A stretch of DNA of 10,146 nt from Pirellulales bacterium (GTDB lineage Bacteria; Planctomycetota; Planctomycetia; Pirellulales; JAICIG01). Below the pieces are notes generated by a model, which was not told where the DNA came from, searched no databases, and saw only the letters and a program-made list of their open reading frames with translations. The translations under genes and the position numbers were made by a program. Numbering within the stretch: the stretch's first letter is position 1; every line of letters begins with the position of its first letter. Below are positions 6,534 through 10,146 of the stretch, in pieces. Location: NCBI GenBank assembly GCA_025924495.1, contig JAICIG010000290.1, positions 1 to 10,146 on the forward strand, written 5' to 3'.

Positions 6534-8054
6534 GTGTCTTCACCTTCTTTGTCACGAACATCGGCTGATTATTCGGCCGACCAGGGTTCGCCGCATTCGG
6601 CGTCCGTTGCGAGCGGGGCCGTTCTACGCTGGGCGCTGGCGATCGTGCTGGCCCTTGCAGCCGGCGCCGGCATCGCCTACGAGGTGACAAGCCAGGGCGA
6701 GTCGAACGCCCAGTCAAAGGCCAAAGGGAGCAGTGAAGCGGATCAGTCGGGCGAAAACGGCGCCGACCAATCGCAGGCCAGCCGGCTCAAAGTCAAAGTC
6801 GTCCATCCGCGCAAAGGCGGACTGACGCGCACGACGACTCAGCCCGGAGTACTGCATGCTTTCGAGTATGCGGATTTGTACGCCAAGGCCTCCGGCTTCC
6901 TTACGGCGCAGGTCGTTGACATTGGCGACACGGTGGAAAGAGGCCAGGTTCTGGCGGAGATCTATGATCCCGAACGTGAACAGGAAGTCGAGCAAGCGGC
7001 CGCGGCGGTCGAGCAAGGCAAGGCCCAGGTGCAACAGGCCCTGGCCAAAGTCACCACCGCAGAGGCGGCGGTTACGGCCGCGAAAGCACTGGTGAAGCAA
7101 AGGAAGGCCGACGTGGCGCGGTATGTCGCCGCCCGAAAATATCACGAAAAAGAATATCTGCGATATATCGAATTGACTCAGCAGAAGGCGGTCGACTATC
7201 GCGTCTCGGACGAAAAACAGAAGCAGTACGAATCGAGTCTCTCGGCCGAAGAAGAGGCGAAGGCCGCGGTCAAGACGGCGCAGGCCGATCTCGCACAAGC
7301 TGAAGCCGACGTCGAAACCGCCAAGGCGAACGTAGCGGCCGCTCGCGCCAATGTGCGCATCCTCACGGCCCGCGAGCAGCAGGCGGACATTCTGGTGCGG
7401 TACCTGAAGATCACGTCTCCCTACGATGGCGTCGTCACGAACCGCAATTACCATCGCGGCGATTTCATCCGCTCGGCCGACCAAGGGACCCAGCCGCCCA
7501 TGCTTTCGGTCGCGCGTACCGACCGGATGCGCGTCGTCGTGTTCGTGCCCGATCGTGACGTGCCTTATCTGGACCGCGGCGACGAGGCGGTCGTGCGGGT
7601 CGATGCCTTTGCCGGAGAGGAATTCAGAGGACGGGTCTCGCGGTTCTCGGAATACGAAGATCCGACGAATCGCACCATGCGCGCCGAGATCGATTTGCCG
7701 AATCCGAGCGGCAGGCTTCGCGAGGGAATGTATGGCGGCGTGTCGATTTTGCTCGAGCCCCCTTCGAACAAGCTGGTCATCCCTTCTTCGGCGCTGCAAA
7801 AAAAGACCGAAGCCGGAGAGGCCGAGGTGTTCGTGGCAGATGGCGACCGCGCACGACGCCGCAAGATTCAAGTCAGCCGCGATGACGGCATCCGCTCCGA
7901 AGTCTCCGGGGGACTGAGCGAGCGAGATCAGGTCGTTGTCTCCTACAGCGGCTCGCTTGAAGACGGGGAGCCAATCATTGCCCAGGCCGTGGATGGTTCG
8001 CGGCGCGACCAAGGCAATCGTTCGGCCTCGAAAGCGCCTTCCAATGCGCGTTAA
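6534..8054 (+). CDS. RND-type periplasmic adaptor subunit (HlyD/AcrA-like membrane fusion protein, 506 aa)
   Basis: This protein should bridge the RND permease to an outer-membrane channel. After a polar N-terminus, one membrane segment lies at about residues 31-49 (LRWALAIVLALAAGAGIAYE); there is no lipobox cysteine. A Ser/Gln/Gly-rich linker runs to about 84. The first lipoyl half is at 117-147 (AKASGFLTAQVVDIGDTVER). A long alpha hairpin at about 148-287, rich in Ala, Gln, Lys and Glu, follows. The second lipoyl half is at 289-313 (ITSPYDGVVTNRNYHRGDFI). A beta-barrel at about 322-408 includes REGMYGGVSI, and a membrane-proximal domain follows to about 480. The frame opens far upstream, but no ATG sits near the natural start. 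The GTG at 6534 is chosen because AGGG at 6521-6524 lies nine bases before it and the membrane anchor then begins at a normal distance. The divergent permease is the likely partner. Confidence 0.9.
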   Translation: MSSPSLSRTSADYSADQGSPHSASVASGAVLRWALAIVLALAAGAGIAYEVTSQGESNAQSKAKGSSEADQSGENGADQSQASRLKVKVVHPRKGGLTRTTTQPGVLHAFEYADLYAKASGFLTAQVVDIGDTVERGQVLAEIYDPEREQEVEQAAAAVEQGKAQVQQALAKVTTAEAAVTAAKALVKQRKADVARYVAARKYHEKEYLRYIELTQQKAVDYRVSDEKQKQYESSLSAEEEAKAAVKTAQADLAQAEADVETAKANVAAARANVRILTAREQQADILVRYLKITSPYDGVVTNRNYHRGDFIRSADQGTQPPMLSVARTDRMRVVVFVPDRDVPYLDRGDEAVVRVDAFAGEEFRGRVSRFSEYEDPTNRTMRAEIDLPNPSGRLREGMYGGVSILLEPPSNKLVIPSSALQKKTEAGEAEVFVADGDRARRRKIQVSRDDGIRSEVSGGLSERDQVVVSYSGSLEDGEPIIAQAVDGSRRDQGNRSASKAPSNAR

Positions 8055-8080
8055 CCGCGCGCCGGGGCAGTGAATCGGCT

Positions 8081-8100
8081 CATCGGTACGCATCGGTACG
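8081..8100. repeat. Tandem 10-base repeat, two copies
   Basis: CATCGGTACG occurs twice head to tail. A reverse-complement copy of its first nine bases, GTACCGATG, lies at 8223-8231 on the other side of the large palindrome. The second direct copy also forms the left side of the neighbouring hairpin. Confidence 0.85.
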
Positions 8101-8123
8101 CGACCGCGACGTCCGGCGTACCG
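8094..8123. repeat. Hairpin with 8-base perfect stem
   Basis: CGGTACGC (8094-8101) is the exact reverse complement of GCGTACCG (8116-8123), with a 14-base GC-rich loop between. It lies ten bases left of the 46-base palindrome. There is no T-run after it, so a classical terminator is unlikely. Confidence 0.7.
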
Positions 8124-8133
8124 CTGCACCGAG

Positions 8134-8179
8134 CGCACATCAGTACACCATCTATATATAGATGGTGTACTGATGTGCG
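8134..8179. repeat. Perfect 46-base palindrome without spacer
   Basis: Every base i from 8134 to 8156 pairs with base 16313 minus i, with no mismatch and no loop. The arms run from CGCACATCAGTACACC inward to a TATATATA centre at 8153-8160. It could extrude as a cruciform in DNA or form a very stable hairpin in RNA. A GTGC triplet repeat (8175-8186) overlaps its right end. It lies 79 bases after the adaptor stop and more than 200 bases before the next promoter. With no T-run it is not a standard terminator, though it could still protect or end a transcript. An assembly artefact is possible but less likely, since the flanks on each side differ. Confidence 0.95.
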
Positions 8180-8397
8180 TGCGTGCTTGCCGGGAGCCGC
8201 TGCGCGACATAAAAGACGCAATGTACCGATGTCGGCCGTGAACCCCCCCCATCTCTCCGTATGCGCCTCCGTGTGTGCCTTAGCGCTATTGATTAGGCGC
8301 AGCGGCGCGACGGTTGAAGGCCCCGTCAAACTCCCGGTCGGATGTCCCGGGCCGAGCCCCTATTCATCAACAAATAATGATGCGTCGCTAAAAAAGA

Positions 8398-8426
8398 TTG
8401 CACTCGCTGGCGCCGGCTGTCATAAT
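8398..8426 (+). promoter_or_regulatory. Sigma-70-like promoter of the DUF1549-type gene
   Basis: TTGCAC (8398-8403) and CATAAT (8421-8426) match the -35 and -10 consensus at five of six positions each and are separated by exactly 17 bases. Transcription would begin near 8433, giving a leader of about 50 bases before the ATG at 8485. The upstream stretch 8370-8397 is AT-rich compared with its surroundings. Confidence 0.6.
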
Positions 8427-8484
8427 TCGGGGCAGCCTACCAGTTTCGGTTCCTCGATTGACCTACCTCACGGAAGGAGCCTCC

Positions 8485-10146
8485 ATGAGCCGGCTTATGC
8501 GTCCCGCCCGAGATATGCTTGCGGTACTCGCCGTTGCTTCTGCGTTTTGCACTCCCTTGTTCGCAGCAGATGCCGCCCCGGCAAAGGTTCAAGCTCCCGG
8601 CTTGGGCGATCCCGGTACACTAACTGGCATTACGATCGAGACCGGCCGAGATCAGGGAATTGCCCCGATTTTGCGAGGTCGAGACGCTCAACAACAGTTA
8701 GTCGTTACCGGTCACTACAGCAGCGGCCAGGTTCGCGATTTGACCCGCCAGGTGACCTACCAGGCGGACCCGGCGGGCGTGGTGACGGTCGATTCGACCG
8801 GCCTCGTGTTGCCTATCACCGATGGCAAGGCCGTAGTCAGCGCCGTCGCCAGCGGCGGGTTGAAGGCCGCGACCGAGGTCACCGTCGAGCGGTTTATCAA
8901 CGATGTGCCGGTCAACTTTCCCAATCAAGTAGTGCCGGTTTTCACCAAGCTGGCGTGCAACAGCGGTGGTTGCCACGGCAAGGCGAGCGGCCAGAACGGT
9001 TTCAAGCTTTCGCTCTTGGGCTTCGAACCGACTGAGGATTACGAGCACCTGGTGAAAGAAGGTCGCGGCCGTCGGCTGTTCCCCGCTTCGCCCGACCGCA
9101 GCCTGTTGCTGCTCAAGCCAATTAACGCCATGCCACACGGCGGCGGCCAGCGTATGGATCCTCAATCGCACGAATACCGCTTGCTGCGTCGCTGGATCGA
9201 GCAAGGCATGCCCTACGGCAAGCCCGATGATCCGACTGTGGCTCGCATTCAGGTCTACCCGCCCGGCCGCCAGATGGGCCGCAGCAGCGAGCAGCAGATT
9301 GTGGTCTTGGCTCATTACACCGACGGGTCGATTGAAGACGTGACGCGAGTCGCCACCTTTGACTCCAACGACAGCGAAATGGCCGAGTGCACGCCGACGG
9401 GTTTGGTGAAAACGTTGGAACTGACCGGCGACGTGGCGATCATGGCCCGCTATCAGGGCCAAGTCGGCGTGTTCCGAGCTAGCGTTCCGCTGGGCATCAA
9501 CGTCGACAACCTGCCGCCGACGAAGAACTTCGTCGACGAGTTCGTGTTCAAGAAGCTCAAGACGCTGGGTGTGCCTCCTTCGCCCGTTTGCGATGACAGC
9601 ACCTTCATTCGCCGCGTGACGGTCGATCTGGCCGGTCGGTTGCCGTCGCCCGAAGAATCTGCAGCCTTCCTGGCCGACCAGGATCCGGCCAAACGCGACA
9701 AGCTGATCGATCGGCTGCTGGATAGCGCCGACTACGCCGACTACTTTGCCAACAAGTGGAGCGCCATCCTCAGGAACAAGCGTCGCGATCCGACCTACAT
9801 GCGCGGCTCGTACGCTTTCCACGGTTGGATCCGCGACAGCCTGTACGAGAACAAGCCGTATGACCAGTTCGTGCGCGAAATTCTCTCGGCCTCGGGCGAG
9901 GTCGGCCAGAATCCGCCGGTGGTCTGGTATCGCGAGGTCAAAGAAGTCAATCAGCAGGTGGAAGACGCCGCCCAGTTGTTCCTGGGCTTGCGAATTCAGT
10001 GCGCTCGCTGCCATCATCACCCATTTGAAAAGTGGAGCCAGCGCGATTACTACGGCATGTCCGCTTTCTTCTCGCAAGTCGGGCGCAAGCCAGGCATGCA
10101 GCCCTCCGAAGAGCGCGTGTTCCATCGCCGCGGCAAAGCCGTGGCC
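8485..10146 (+). CDS. DUF1549-type secreted planctomycete protein with Ig-like domains and haem-type motifs, 5' part only
   Basis: The frame is open from the ATG at 8485 to the right edge, giving 554 residues without a stop. GGAAGGAG at 8472-8479 lies five bases before the ATG. Residues 1-27 form a signal peptide (hydrophobic core MLAVLAVASA, cleavage near LFA/AD). A bacterial Ig-like (Big_2-like) domain covers about 48-135, and a second about 253-337 (VVLAHYTDGSIEDVTRVATF). Between them, CNSGGCH at 158-164 is a CxxxxCH motif followed by GFKLSLLGF, as in planctomycete cytochrome-like domains. DUF1549 starts near 346 (FVDEFVFKKL) and includes CARCHHHPFEKW at 506-517, whose CxxCH is a classical c-type haem motif. 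A C-terminal DUF1553 domain is expected past the edge. Such proteins are exported and abundant in Planctomycetes. Their biochemical role is not established, so electron transfer or sugar-linked roles remain guesses. The gene appears to have its own promoter. Confidence 0.92.
   Translation, partial: MSRLMRPARDMLAVLAVASAFCTPLFAADAAPAKVQAPGLGDPGTLTGITIETGRDQGIAPILRGRDAQQQLVVTGHYSSGQVRDLTRQVTYQADPAGVVTVDSTGLVLPITDGKAVVSAVASGGLKAATEVTVERFINDVPVNFPNQVVPVFTKLACNSGGCHGKASGQNGFKLSLLGFEPTEDYEHLVKEGRGRRLFPASPDRSLLLLKPINAMPHGGGQRMDPQSHEYRLLRRWIEQGMPYGKPDDPTVARIQVYPPGRQMGRSSEQQIVVLAHYTDGSIEDVTRVATFDSNDSEMAECTPTGLVKTLELTGDVAIMARYQGQVGVFRASVPLGINVDNLPPTKNFVDEFVFKKLKTLGVPPSPVCDDSTFIRRVTVDLAGRLPSPEESAAFLADQDPAKRDKLIDRLLDSADYADYFANKWSAILRNKRRDPTYMRGSYAFHGWIRDSLYENKPYDQFVREILSASGEVGQNPPVVWYREVKEVNQQVEDAAQLFLGLRIQCARCHHHPFEKWSQRDYYGMSAFFSQVGRKPGMQPSEERVFHRRGKAVA

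Larger units (their letters stand above)
8055..8484. other. Intergenic region with palindrome cluster and promoter
   Basis: This 430-base gap separates the adaptor stop from the DUF1549-type start. From left to right it holds a tandem 10-base repeat, an 8-base-stem hairpin, a perfect 46-base palindrome, an inverted copy of the tandem motif, a run of eight C (8243-8250), and a sigma-70-like promoter. Open frames on both strands pass through the palindrome and share part of their translation (such as STPSIYRWCTD) only because the DNA is self-complementary. I do not regard them as genes. No terminator with a T-run was seen after the adaptor gene. Confidence 0.7.

Noticed and set aside
8243..8250. 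Run of eight C as a phase-variable tract
   Set aside because: It lies outside any supported gene and well upstream of the promoter, so length changes have no clear effect.
6714..8252. Minus-strand open frame of 512 codons opposite the adaptor gene
   Set aside because: It is the antisense shadow of a GC-rich conserved gene, and its start region comes from the palindrome.
8070..9035. Plus-strand open frame of 321 codons overlapping the DUF1549-type gene start
   Set aside because: It runs through the 46-base palindrome and then out of frame through a clear conserved gene. Its translation is Arg/Ser-rich with no family signal.
8698..10125. Minus-strand open frame of 475 codons opposite the DUF1549-type gene
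   Set aside because: It is an antisense shadow. The plus-strand frame carries a signal peptide, Ig-like stretches and CxxCH motifs.

Overview
The window looks like chromosomal DNA of a GC-rich planctomycete, probably a Pirellulales-type lineage. The strongest evidence is the gene running off the right edge. It is a DUF1549-type secreted protein with two Ig-like (Big_2-like) stretches, a CxxxxCH motif and a CxxCH haem-type motif, an architecture concentrated in Planctomycetes. The RND pump subfamily and the coiled-coil/TPR membrane protein fit that assignment but do not prove it. No rRNA, tRNA, CRISPR array, transposase or integrase was seen.

Layout. Bases 1-199 (minus) hold the start of a secreted trypsin-like (HtrA/Deg-like) serine protease, cut by the left edge. 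After a 200-base divergent gap, two small plus-strand genes lie 13 bases apart: a DUF3175 protein (400-789) and a 50-residue basic protein (803-955) that resembles an isolated integrase arm-type DNA-binding domain. Both are hypothetical. Bases 992-2503 (minus) encode a single-pass membrane protein with a disordered N-terminus, a coiled coil and a C-terminal TPR-like region. Bases 2655-6017 (minus) encode a full-length RND efflux permease. Across a 516-base gap its likely partner, a membrane-anchored periplasmic adaptor (6534-8054), is transcribed in the opposite direction. No outer-membrane channel or regulator gene is in the window. A 430-base gap then leads to the DUF1549-type gene (8485 to the right edge).

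How the genes may work together. The permease and adaptor should form the inner-membrane and periplasmic parts of a tripartite pump, presumably using a TolC-like channel encoded elsewhere. The shared upstream gap holds a perfect 8-1-8 palindrome (6207-6223), a good operator candidate for joint control, and an 87-base near-palindrome (6315-6401) that looks like a dispersed REP/MITE-like element. The TPR protein lies 151 bases downstream of the permease on the same strand and could be cotranscribed, but nothing ties its function to efflux.

The most unusual non-coding feature is a perfect, spacerless 46-base palindrome at 8134-8179. It is flanked by an 8-base-stem hairpin and by tandem and inverted copies of a CATCGGTAC motif, all between the adaptor and DUF1549 genes. 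I found no convincing new defence or enzymatic system. The points most worth checking are this palindrome cluster, the REP-like element, the missing proton-relay residues of the permease, and the small DUF3175/arm-domain gene pair.
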